64,000 nt of DNA from Spirulinaceae cyanobacterium SM2_1_0 (GTDB lineage: Bacteria > Cyanobacteriota > Cyanobacteriia > Cyanobacteriales > Spirulinaceae). Position numbers and translations under genes: made by a program. Positions 18,310 to 26,344 of the stretch are shown one piece after another. Under the pieces are notes generated by a model. That model was not told the origin of the DNA, did not search any database, and saw only the letters and a program-made list of their open reading frames with translations. The DNA lies in NCBI GenBank assembly GCA_012031265.1, contig JAAUTY010000002.1, positions 62,001-126,000 of the forward strand, in the 5' to 3' direction. Numbering within the stretch: the first letter of the stretch is position 1; every line of letters starts with the position of its first letter.

Positions 18310-19428
18310 ATGCAATGGTGGCGTCGATTTCGACAAAATCCCCTCGCTCGCTTTGGCGCGCTGCTGCTGATCATTTTTTACCTCGCCGTGCTAGGGGCAG
18401 ATTTTTTTGCGCCCTACGATCCCTACGGAGCGCAGACCGATGGCTCGCTGCTGCCGCCGACGCAGATCTATTGGCGTACAGTCGAGGGTGAATTTATCGG
18501 CCCGCACGTTTACCCGACGACGCAGGGGCCGACCGATCTGGACACGGGCGATCGCCGCTTCATGGTCGATTTTGACCAGCCCTCCCCCCTACGTCTGTTC
18601 ACCAAAGGCCCCGAATACAATCTTTTTCAAATCCAGTTGCCATTGCCCCCAAACTTTGAGGCAACGACGCTCATCCCCGGCATCCCGCTCGACCGCCATC
18701 TTTTTGGTACCCTCGGTCCCGGTCGCCTCAACCTCCTCGGCACCGACGAACAGGGTCGCGACCAGCTGAGCCGCATCTTGTTTGGCGGTCGGATCAGCCT
18801 TAGCGTTGGTCTGATCGGCATCCTGATCTCCGTCCCGATCGGCACACTCGTCGGCGGTATCTCCGGCTACTTTGGGGGCTGGGTGGATACCCTGGTCATG
18901 CGCTTAGTCGAGGTGCTGATGACCATTCCCACCATCTACCTCTTGATCGCTCTCGCCGCCGTCCTGCCTCCCGGCCTGACCAGCGCGCAACGCTTCTTGC
19001 TGATTGTCGCGATCACTGCCTTTGTCAGTTGGGCTAGCTTGGCGCGCATCATTCGCGGGCAAGTGCTCTCGCTGAAAGAACGCGAATTTGTCATGGCGGC
19101 GCGCGCCTTGGGTGCCAACTCGCTGTCCATCATCGTCAGCCACGTCATCCCCCAAACGGCGACCTACATCATCATTTCGGCAACCTTGGCGATTCCCAGT
19201 TTCATCGTCGCGGAGTCCGTGCTCAGTCTCATCGGCCTCGGCATCCAACAACCTGACCCCTCTTGGGGAAATCTCCTCTCCACCGCCACCAATGCCTCAG
19301 TTTTGGTGTTGCAGCCTTGGTTGATCTGGCCGCCCGCGCTCCTGATCGTGTTGACGGTGCTTTCGTTCAATCTGCTCGGTGACGGTCTCCGCGACGCCCT
19401 TGACCCGCGCAATCTTGAGCAATCTTGA
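18310..19428 (+). CDS. ABC transporter permease, OppC/DppC-like (peptide/nickel type)
   Basis: About 372 residues from MQWWRRFRQNPLARFGALLL. One N-terminal membrane helix, a ~120-residue extracytoplasmic loop, then five membrane segments with the EAA-type loop (RGQVLSLKEREFVMAARALGA, residues ~250-275) that contacts the ATPase. Its C-terminus (SWGNLLSTA, FNLLGDGLRDALDPR) is typical of OppC/DppC. The large N-terminal loop (IYWRTVEGEFIGPHV) is seen in cyanobacterial members. The partner permease, ATPase and binding protein are not adjacent. The ATG at 18310 fits better than 18214. Confidence 0.9.
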   Translation: MQWWRRFRQNPLARFGALLLIIFYLAVLGADFFAPYDPYGAQTDGSLLPPTQIYWRTVEGEFIGPHVYPTTQGPTDLDTGDRRFMVDFDQPSPLRLFTKGPEYNLFQIQLPLPPNFEATTLIPGIPLDRHLFGTLGPGRLNLLGTDEQGRDQLSRILFGGRISLSVGLIGILISVPIGTLVGGISGYFGGWVDTLVMRLVEVLMTIPTIYLLIALAAVLPPGLTSAQRFLLIVAITAFVSWASLARIIRGQVLSLKEREFVMAARALGANSLSIIVSHVIPQTATYIIISATLAIPSFIVAESVLSLIGLGIQQPDPSWGNLLSTATNASVLVLQPWLIWPPALLIVLTVLSFNLLGDGLRDALDPRNLEQS

Positions 19429-19492
19429 GTCAGTTTGGGCACACTCTCCGTTCTCTGCCTCTTCCCTGCTTGTTTAGGAGTCTAAGCAAATC

Positions 19493-21051
19493 GTGAAATT
19501 CCGCTGGCTGCTTCTCAGCACCCTCAGTTTTTTGCTGGTTGCGCTCCCCGCTCGCGCCGGCCGCTTGATTCACTGGCGCTTCGAGCCGCAACAGAATCGC
19601 CTCACCTTCACCACTGATGGCAATGTTCAGCCTCGTGCCGAACTGCTCAGCAATCCGTCCCGTCTGGTCATCGATCTGCCGGGAACTGTGCTCAATTACC
19701 CGACCGTAGAGCGGGCCGTGGGTGGAGCGATCGCCAGTATTCGCATCGGCCAATTCGACTCCCGCACCACCCGCATCGTCATTGAGCTGGTTCCTGGCTA
19801 CACCCTCGACCCCAGCCAAGTCAAATTCGAGGGTCTCGCTCCCACGGAATGGAGCGTCAATCTGCCTACTCCCCAACCACTGGCGGGCTATACCCCATCG
19901 ACGGCTACAGCCCCTGCCGTTGCGCCGCTTCCTCAGCGCCAGCCCCTTGGCAACGGGAACGAGTATTTCCAGGTGACAGCGACCGGCTTTTTCACCCGTT
20001 TCGGCGACGATCTCCCGCGCGACATCCAGGTGCGACAAGCCGGAGCCAATCAGCTGGAGGTTGATTTAGTCGGCGTCGCCTTGCCAGTTCAATTGGTAGA
20101 CCAGCGCCTACCGCTGAATCAGCATGGGGTTCAGAATGTGCGCTTCAGTGCTGTGGGAACTGGAACGAGTGCGATCGCCCGCCTGACGCTAGAAACCACG
20201 ACCGCCGCCTCAGACTGGCTAGCCACTCCCAGCGGCTTTGGGGTCACCCTCACCCCCCGCAACCCGCTGGCCGCCACACCGCCCTCATCCCTCCCGACGC
20301 CACCACCCATAACGCCGAATCCTCCTCCCGCGCGGTTCAGGCCCAAATCTCGGTTCCACCCCCGGCTCGCCCCGATTACATCAATGTGCCCCGCAGTTGG
20401 CAAACCCGTCAGCCCCTGACGCCCCCGGTTGCCTCACCGCCACCGCGCTTCTCAGCGCCGCCGCCGCCCAGTCTTAACCCCTACTCCTACTCCACCCGTC
20501 GCCCTCGCGATGGTCGCGCCTTGGTCGTCATTGATCCCGGGCATGGCGGCCGCGATCCCGGCGCGATTGGCATTGGCGGCTTGCGCGAGGTGGATGTGGT
20601 CTTGCCGATCTCGCTGGAAGTGGCGCGCATCCTTGAGCAGCAGGGTGTCAATGTCATGCTGACTCGCAACAGCGACTATTTCGTCACCCTCGCTGGTCGC
20701 ACCCAGATGGCGAACCAAGCGGGAGCCGACGCCTTTGTCAGCATCCATGCCAATGCCGTCGGCGGTCAGCGGGCCGAGGTCAATGGTGTTGAAACTTACT
20801 ACTACACCAGTGGCCGCCGCCTCGCCGACGTGATCCAGCGCAGTATCCTCCGCAGCGTGCCTTCAGGCAATCGCGGTGTGCGGCAGGCGCGTTTCTATGT
20901 GCTCCGCTACTCTGCGATGCCAGCGGTACTGGTTGAGGTTGGCTTTGTCACTGGCTACACCGATGCGCGCAATCTCAGCAATCCAGCCTACCGGAGTCAA
21001 ATGGCTCAGGCGATCGCCCGGGGCATTTTGGAATATATGCAAGGACGCTGA
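19493..21051 (+). pseudogene. amiC: AMIN-domain N-acetylmuramoyl-L-alanine amidase (AmiC-like), frameshifted in the linker
   Basis: The N-terminal frame (19493-20419) has a signal peptide (KFRWLLLSTLSFLLVALPARA) and two AMIN-like beta domains (LIHWRFEPQQNRLTFTTDG; FTRFGDDLPRDIQVRQAG). The second frame carries the Amidase_3 domain: VVIDPGHGGRDPGAIG (Zn His), LREVDVVLPI (Zn Glu), AFVSIHANAVGG (Zn His) and VLVEVGFVTG (catalytic Glu). The second frame opens upstream at least to 20281 (ALIPPDATTHNAESSSRAVQ), so one base seems lost between ~20240 and ~20340 in a C-rich, Pro-coding linker. It would cut cell-wall septal peptidoglycan in the periplasm. Confidence 0.85.
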
Positions 21052-21066
21052 GCGGCGACGGATTCA

Positions 21067-22182
21067 CTACTGAAGCGGCTGCGGCACGCCGAAGGGATAG
21101 CCGTAGACCAATTGCGAGAGTTCGTTGGCTAAGACCGCTTCGGCTTGGGAATCGCGCAATTGACGAGCTAGGATGATCGCCTGCTGATAGACTTGGCTAG
21201 CTTGCTGCCAATCTCCCAAACGGGTCAAATAACGCGACGAAAGCGTCAGGGCTTGCAGCGACTGGCGCGGCTGATTGCTTTCACTGGCCAGTTCCAGCCA
21301 CTCCTCCAGGGTGTTAAAGACTAACGGCCAATTCTGGCGCTCGGCATAGGCGGTCGTCAGGCCCCGATTGGCGCGGAACTGACCCGCCAGATCCCGCCCC
21401 TCGCGGGCATACCAACGGGCGAGGCGATATTCCGGGATCGCCTCATCCGGCTGACCATCGGCTTGATACGCGGCCCCGAGCAGATTGAGCGTATTTGCCT
21501 GCGCCACCGGATCGGGCGCGCGGCGACGAAATACCAAGGCTTCGCTGAGGCGCTTGATCGCTAGATCGTAGTCGCCGCGCTGGGTGGCCGCAAGACCGAG
21601 ATTGCTCAGGCTCAACCCCTGACCCTCGATGCTCTCTAGGGCGCGGGCGATCGCCAGTGCCTCCTGAAAACTAGCGGTCGCGCCGCTGGTGTCGTCGTAG
21701 CGCAGTAGCACGGTGCCAAGATTATTGAGACCGAAAACCTCGCCCTGGCGATCGCCGCGATCCCGGGCGATCGCCAGTCGCCGCCGCAGTGCAAACTCGG
21801 CCTCGTCCCAGCGCTCTAGCCGCGCGTAGGTCAAGCCAATATAATCGTGAGCAAGACCCAGACCACGCCAGTCATCAGCGCGGTCAAAGACGACGATTGC
21901 CTGACGCCAGAGGTCAATCGCCTTGAGGTAATCGCCACGCTGCTCGGCCGCATTGCCCTGCGCGATCAACTGATCGCCCTCGCGCCGCAAGGCTTCATAG
22001 TTGGGCGGTCGGCCCGGCACTTGTAGTTGACTGTCGAGATTGTCAATATTCTGAGCTAGGACTGGTAGACCCGTCAGGCTCGCGGCCAGAGCACTGGCGG
22101 CTAGCACCAGTAAGCCTTGCGGCAACTGCCATCCTGCCCGCTTTGCACGGGTGAAAATCGCGAATAAAATTTGCTTGTTCAT
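21067..22182 (-). CDS. Exported TPR-repeat protein
   Basis: A 371-residue protein with a signal segment (GLLVLAASALAASLTGLPVLAQ) and at least five tetratricopeptide repeats from residue ~60 to 340 (GNAAEQRGDYLKAIDLWRQA, GLTYARLERWDEAEFALRR, LGLAATQRGDYDLAIKRLSEA, LGAAYQADGQPDEAIPEYR). TPR arrays bind partner proteins; no enzyme domain is present. The 3' end converges on the amidase gene with only 15 bp between the two, and the start is divergent from the DUF389 gene. Confidence 0.85.
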   Translation of the reverse strand: MNKQILFAIFTRAKRAGWQLPQGLLVLAASALAASLTGLPVLAQNIDNLDSQLQVPGRPPNYEALRREGDQLIAQGNAAEQRGDYLKAIDLWRQAIVVFDRADDWRGLGLAHDYIGLTYARLERWDEAEFALRRRLAIARDRGDRQGEVFGLNNLGTVLLRYDDTSGATASFQEALAIARALESIEGQGLSLSNLGLAATQRGDYDLAIKRLSEALVFRRRAPDPVAQANTLNLLGAAYQADGQPDEAIPEYRLARWYAREGRDLAGQFRANRGLTTAYAERQNWPLVFNTLEEWLELASESNQPRQSLQALTLSSRYLTRLGDWQQASQVYQQAIILARQLRDSQAEAVLANELSQLVYGYPFGVPQPLQ

Positions 22183-22249
22183 CGCCGCGCTGATTTTTGC
22201 CTCACGCTACTTTAGTTTTACCAGACGGTTGCTACTGCACCGCACCCTC

Positions 22250-23401
22250 ATGCACCACCTCAAGTCCTTGTCTCACCGCCTTTTGCCCCGACCTGTCGCC
22301 CACAAGGAAGGCGAGCGCCTGCATCGCGAACTGACTGCCGATGCGGCTTGGACGCTCAATTATGTGGTGCTGATTATCAGCTCCTGCGCGATCGCCACCT
22401 TTGGTCTGATTGGCAACAGTACAGCGGTGATCATCGGGGCGATGCTGATCGCGCCGCTGATGCTGCCGATCCGGGCGATCGCCTTCGCCGCTCTAGAAGC
22501 AGATATCCCGCTGTTCCGCAACTCGCTGACCACAGCAGTCGGCGGCACGGTGCTCGCCATCGGGTTATCAACGCTGATTGGGATGCTGACGCCGATCCCC
22601 TCCTTCGGTTCCGAGTTCCAGGCCCGCGTCGAGCCGAATTTGGTGGATTTGGCGATCGCCGTCGCGGCGGGTGGCATTAGTGGCTTTGCCAAGGTGCGGC
22701 CGGGGGTGAGTGATGCCCTAGCGGGAACAGCGATCGCCGTGGCGCTGATGCCGCCGCTGTGCGTGGTCGGCCTGTCGCTAGCGAAGGCAATGACCGACGA
22801 GCGCTTCTGGGCCTTTAGCCAAGGGGCAATGCTCCTCTATCTCACCAACCTGCTGGGCATTATTCTCGCCTGCATGGTCATCTTCATTTTGGCAGGCTAT
22901 ACCGAGATGAGTCGCTCGATCGCTTGGGCATTCCTGGCGACTATCGTTTTAGCCATACCGCTCGCCACCAACTTCGCCGAGCTGATGCGGAAGGCACGCC
23001 TACGTGATTTTGTTGAGCAATTGCTGGTTCGCAGCACGATCACCATCGGTCAACAGGATGTGCAACTGATCAGCACGCGCATCGATTGGAGCCAGCGGCC
23101 GGAGATTGTCTATCTCACCGTGCAAACGGCGACCGAAATCACGCCGCAGCAAGTCCGCGAAATCGAGAGCTTTGTCAGTCGCCGCGTTGGTCAGCCCCTG
23201 CGTTTTGTCCTCTTCATTTCCGACGCCAAGATGGTCACGGCAGAGGGGATAAACCAGCAGACCGATGAAACGCTGCCCTTGTCCGTTGATCCCTCGCGCC
23301 CACTCACCCCAGAGCCGCCTGCTACTGAACTCGAAGGCAATGAGTTCGTGCCGCCGCCCAATCCGAGTCAGGTCGGCGATCGCTTCAGTCGCTCGCTTTA
23401 A
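22250..23401 (+). CDS. DUF389 (TIGR00341-type) integral membrane protein
   Basis: About 383 residues. The membrane core reads LNYVVLIISSCAIATFGLIGNSTAVIIGAMLIAPLMLPI, then ADIPLFRNSLTTAVGGT, GISGFAKVRPGVSDALAGTAIAVALMPPLCVVG and a later helix pair, all typical of DUF389 proteins. Function is unknown. The C-terminal ~130 residues are soluble and end in a Pro-rich tail. The ATG at 22250 avoids overlap with the divergent TPR gene; 22151 is also open. A TCGCTCG/CGAGCGA hairpin spans the stop codon (23389-23408). Confidence 0.85.
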   Translation: MHHLKSLSHRLLPRPVAHKEGERLHRELTADAAWTLNYVVLIISSCAIATFGLIGNSTAVIIGAMLIAPLMLPIRAIAFAALEADIPLFRNSLTTAVGGTVLAIGLSTLIGMLTPIPSFGSEFQARVEPNLVDLAIAVAAGGISGFAKVRPGVSDALAGTAIAVALMPPLCVVGLSLAKAMTDERFWAFSQGAMLLYLTNLLGIILACMVIFILAGYTEMSRSIAWAFLATIVLAIPLATNFAELMRKARLRDFVEQLLVRSTITIGQQDVQLISTRIDWSQRPEIVYLTVQTATEITPQQVREIESFVSRRVGQPLRFVLFISDAKMVTAEGINQQTDETLPLSVDPSRPLTPEPPATELEGNEFVPPPNPSQVGDRFSRSL

Positions 23402-23408
23402 CGAGCGA
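23389..23408 (+). terminator. Hairpin across the DUF389 stop codon
   Basis: TCGCTCG and CGAGCGA pair around a 6-base loop that contains the TAA stop. No T-run follows. The convergent transglutaminase gene ends at 23566. Confidence 0.35.
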
Positions 23409-23565
23409 GAAGCCCCAATCTGGATGCGAGACCGCCGGCAAAGCCAACCGCAAGCCTACCACCACTGAGGGAGCCTCCACCTTGCCGCCTCTATGACCTG
23501 GTTTAGATCCAAACCGCATAGTCAGCAATCGGGTCAAGAGGCTCAGTCTATTTTGTGGGTGGTGG

Positions 23566-24441
23566 CTAGGGGGAGTTGGGGGCGATCGCCCGCAGCTGAA
23601 TATCGGTTTCGATGTGCGATCGTACCGGCTCCCGGCTCTGGAGCGGGACGAAACCACCGGGCGTCGGCGCGGCGTAGCGCGGAATCGCACTCGCGGCGAG
23701 GGCGATGTGGCGATCACTCACCGCCAGCCCATGCGTGGGATCAAAACCACGCCAACCGCCGCCGGGGACGTAAACCTCTACCCAAGCGTGGAGGTCGCGG
23801 TTGTCTTGGTCAGGGTCTCCCTCCTGGTAGCCGCTGACAAAGCGAGTAGCGAGCCGGACACTGCGGCAGGCAGCCATGTAGAGCACGGCGAGGTCACGAC
23901 AAGAGCCTCGCTTTTCTCGCCAGGTCAGGTCAGGCGGCCAAGGCTCGCCGGTCTCACGGATGATTGATTGGCAATCTGTGTAGAGACGCTGATTGAGAGC
24001 GTTCAAAAAGGCACTGGTATTCCCGTCTGTCGCTTGGTAGAGACTCTGGGCGAGCTGGGTGGTGCTACCGTCGGTGGCTAGAGCAGGGACGGTCAGATAG
24101 GGCTGAAGCTGGCTTTGCAATTCGCTGGGATAGTCTGGTGGCAAATGCAAGCCCCAGGGGTCAAATTGATAGTTGAAGGGATTGGTGCAATGTGTCTCAA
24201 CCGTACTGTTAACTTGGATCTTCAGCCGTTCGGTCGGCTGCGCAAAGGTGAGTTGGGCGATCGCATTACCATCGAGATCTGTCAAATCAGCGACCTGCAA
24301 AGGCTCCGGGTCGAGCTGGAGCTGAAAGGCGCGCAGGGTTTGCTGACCGTCGGTGCGCGGTCGCAGGCGCAGAATCTGCGGTTTCAGTGTGACGGGCTGG
24401 CTGTAGTGGTAGGTGAGCGTATGCTGGATTTGAAAAAGCAC
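23566..24441 (-). CDS. Transglutaminase-like (DUF-type N-terminal + TGc core) protein
   Basis: A 291-residue protein starting MLFQIQHTLTYHYSQPVTLKPQILRLRPR, the N-terminal domain common to bacterial transglutaminase-like proteins. The catalytic triad of the core is visible: Cys in KRGSCRDLAVLYMAACRS (~185), His in NRDLHAWVEVYVPG (~225) and Asp in WRGFDPTHGL (~240). Members are thought to act as cysteine proteases or cross-linking enzymes; the substrate is unknown. It is the last gene of a three-gene minus-strand cluster with the Hsp70-like and coiled-coil proteins (75 bp gap). Confidence 0.9.
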   Translation of the reverse strand: MLFQIQHTLTYHYSQPVTLKPQILRLRPRTDGQQTLRAFQLQLDPEPLQVADLTDLDGNAIAQLTFAQPTERLKIQVNSTVETHCTNPFNYQFDPWGLHLPPDYPSELQSQLQPYLTVPALATDGSTTQLAQSLYQATDGNTSAFLNALNQRLYTDCQSIIRETGEPWPPDLTWREKRGSCRDLAVLYMAACRSVRLATRFVSGYQEGDPDQDNRDLHAWVEVYVPGGGWRGFDPTHGLAVSDRHIALAASAIPRYAAPTPGGFVPLQSREPVRSHIETDIQLRAIAPNSP

Positions 24442-24516
24442 AGTTAGAACCTAAAAATTCATCAATGAGCGTGGGGAAATTTTGGTGGGCGTGGTGACAG
24501 CATTGGACTGAGAAAT

Positions 24517-26262
24517 TCAAGGTTCGGGGTGGGCGATCGCCTGGAGATCCGCACTCAGTGGCTCGCCGAGACTCTGAGTCGCTCCCGTGAGCGCGAGCGC
24601 GAGAAATTGTTGCAGGCGGCGACTCTGTTGGTGGTTGGGATGGTAGCGCTGCTCGGCATCGAGTTGGCTGAGGGGGGCGGCGGCGATCGCCCGATATTCC
24701 AGACAACGGCGCGAGTCAGGCGTCAAGCGCGGTGTGGTCGCTGGGTCAGGCAAGAGGCCGGGCGGCAATGTGCCCGTGAGCAGAGCCGTGAGCCGCGTCT
24801 GGCAGGCACGGGTGTTGACGCCGCGTTGTTCGAGCTGCTGGGCAATGTCGGGCCAGGTTACCACGCTAGCATCGGTCAGCACTGTCAGCAGTTCCGCGAG
24901 CAGGAAGTAGTCGCTGTACTGATGCTGGCGACGGTCGAGGAGTTGGGGATGGGCTGGCAAGCGCGCCAAGCCCCGCGCCACCAAGCGACCAGGCTGGCTT
25001 TCGCTGGCGCGGACCAACGACGCCAGCGGAAATTTGCGTGCGAGCCAGGGTTGCAGCGCCGGCAGGAGGATGGGAGTAAGGCCGCCACTGAAAAGAATCT
25101 GGGTGATCGCGTCCGCCGCCAAGCCCTGTTGGCTGAGCAAGCGGTTCACCGCTTGGTTGACGGGCTGCACCAGCGGCTCAAAAATCGTGGTCGTCAGCGC
25201 GGTGCGACTGACAGACCAGGCTTGGGGGCCGAGGTGGGTCGCGAGTTCGGGCTGGCGTCGCAAGATCAGCGCCACACGCCAGGCGGTAGCGAGGAGCGAT
25301 CGCCCGGCCGGAAAAATTTGCAGGGCGGTAAAAGCTTCCTCGCGACGAGGGCTGTCGGGCTGCCCCGGCTGCGGCGGCTCGAAGGCGAGTTCTTGCAAAA
25401 AGCTCTGTTCGGGTTGCCATTGCGGATAGAGCAAATGGCTAAAAATGTCCAAGCTGAGGGCATTGCTGCCGTAGGCGAGGGATTCAGCGCTGACCGCCGT
25501 TTGCGACCAGTCGGCGGGCTGAGCGGGCAGGCGGGCGATCGCCAGTTCGGTGTGGCTGGTGCCGCTGTGGATAACGAGCGTCGAGCGATCGCCGCTGACC
25601 CAGCCCTGGTGCCAGCTTTCGAGCAGGGCGGCGGTGGCCTCGGCGAGAAAAAAGATTTGCGCAGGATGGGGCACTAAACCCGCGCCAAGAATAGCCTCGC
25701 GCACATTGAACTGGTAAGCATCACTCCAACCGGCTGGGCAACTGACGATCACCCCTTGCAGGTTGAGCAAAATCTCGCGCAGCGCCGCACCCGTCAAACC
25801 CTTAGCCCCCAGGGCATAGCGGTGCTTGCGACCCGCAGGAGTCAGCGTCGCCACCATCGCTTGTAGTGCCCGTTGCACCCAAAACAACGGCACGGGTTGC
25901 TCGCCATAGCCCAGCAGTTGCGGCTCCCACTGGCGGCGTTTGCGGCTGTAGAATGGTAGTGCCGTGTTCAGATAGGGTTTCATCCCGTCCAACCAGATGC
26001 CAGCGGTGTGACGGGCCAATTTGAGGGCGGGGGCACCCACCGCAAGACGACGAGCAGCAAGTGAACCCGTGCTCGTGTCGCAGCCAAAGTAGGCGATCGC
26101 AGGTAGGCGAGCAGTCGGCGGCTCAGCAGTTTTGCCCGTGCGAGCCGACCAATAGAGGGGATAGAGACGCCCGGAGTCAGTGGCGAGCAGCGTTGCGGCG
26201 ATCGCTGCCGTGCCAATGTCCAAACCCAGATACCAAGCCGTCGCTGGCATTTGCTTGTCCAT
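24517..26262 (-). CDS. Hsp70/actin-fold protein of unknown role
   Basis: About 581 residues. Phosphate-1 motif WYLGLDIGTAAIAATLL near the N-terminus, connect-1-like LAEATAALLESW near residue 230, phosphate-2 region LVIHSGTSHTELAIARL near 255 (the usual DxGGGT is altered), and an adenosine motif ILFSGGLTPILLPALQPWL near 425. It lacks the substrate-binding domain of DnaK and instead has ~130 extra C-terminal residues. It could be an ATP-switching chaperone or scaffold. It lies between an acidic coiled-coil gene and a transglutaminase gene. The start at 26262 is preferred over the in-frame GTG at 26283. Confidence 0.8.
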   Translation of the reverse strand: MDKQMPATAWYLGLDIGTAAIAATLLATDSGRLYPLYWSARTGKTAEPPTARLPAIAYFGCDTSTGSLAARRLAVGAPALKLARHTAGIWLDGMKPYLNTALPFYSRKRRQWEPQLLGYGEQPVPLFWVQRALQAMVATLTPAGRKHRYALGAKGLTGAALREILLNLQGVIVSCPAGWSDAYQFNVREAILGAGLVPHPAQIFFLAEATAALLESWHQGWVSGDRSTLVIHSGTSHTELAIARLPAQPADWSQTAVSAESLAYGSNALSLDIFSHLLYPQWQPEQSFLQELAFEPPQPGQPDSPRREEAFTALQIFPAGRSLLATAWRVALILRRQPELATHLGPQAWSVSRTALTTTIFEPLVQPVNQAVNRLLSQQGLAADAITQILFSGGLTPILLPALQPWLARKFPLASLVRASESQPGRLVARGLARLPAHPQLLDRRQHQYSDYFLLAELLTVLTDASVVTWPDIAQQLEQRGVNTRACQTRLTALLTGTLPPGLLPDPATTPRLTPDSRRCLEYRAIAAAPLSQLDAEQRYHPNHQQSRRLQQFLALALTGATQSLGEPLSADLQAIAHPEP

Positions 26263-26344
26263 AGATTCGTCCCAACTTACCACCGGACTGCCTTCAGAAT
26301 GATTTTGCCGACGGCATTCCGGCGCTCGCTGCTGCCGCTCACGG

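Noticed and set aside
24529-25677. 382-codon plus-strand ORF opposite the Hsp70-like gene.
   Set aside because: Shadow of the GC-rich minus-strand gene, which has clear motifs; the plus-strand product has none.
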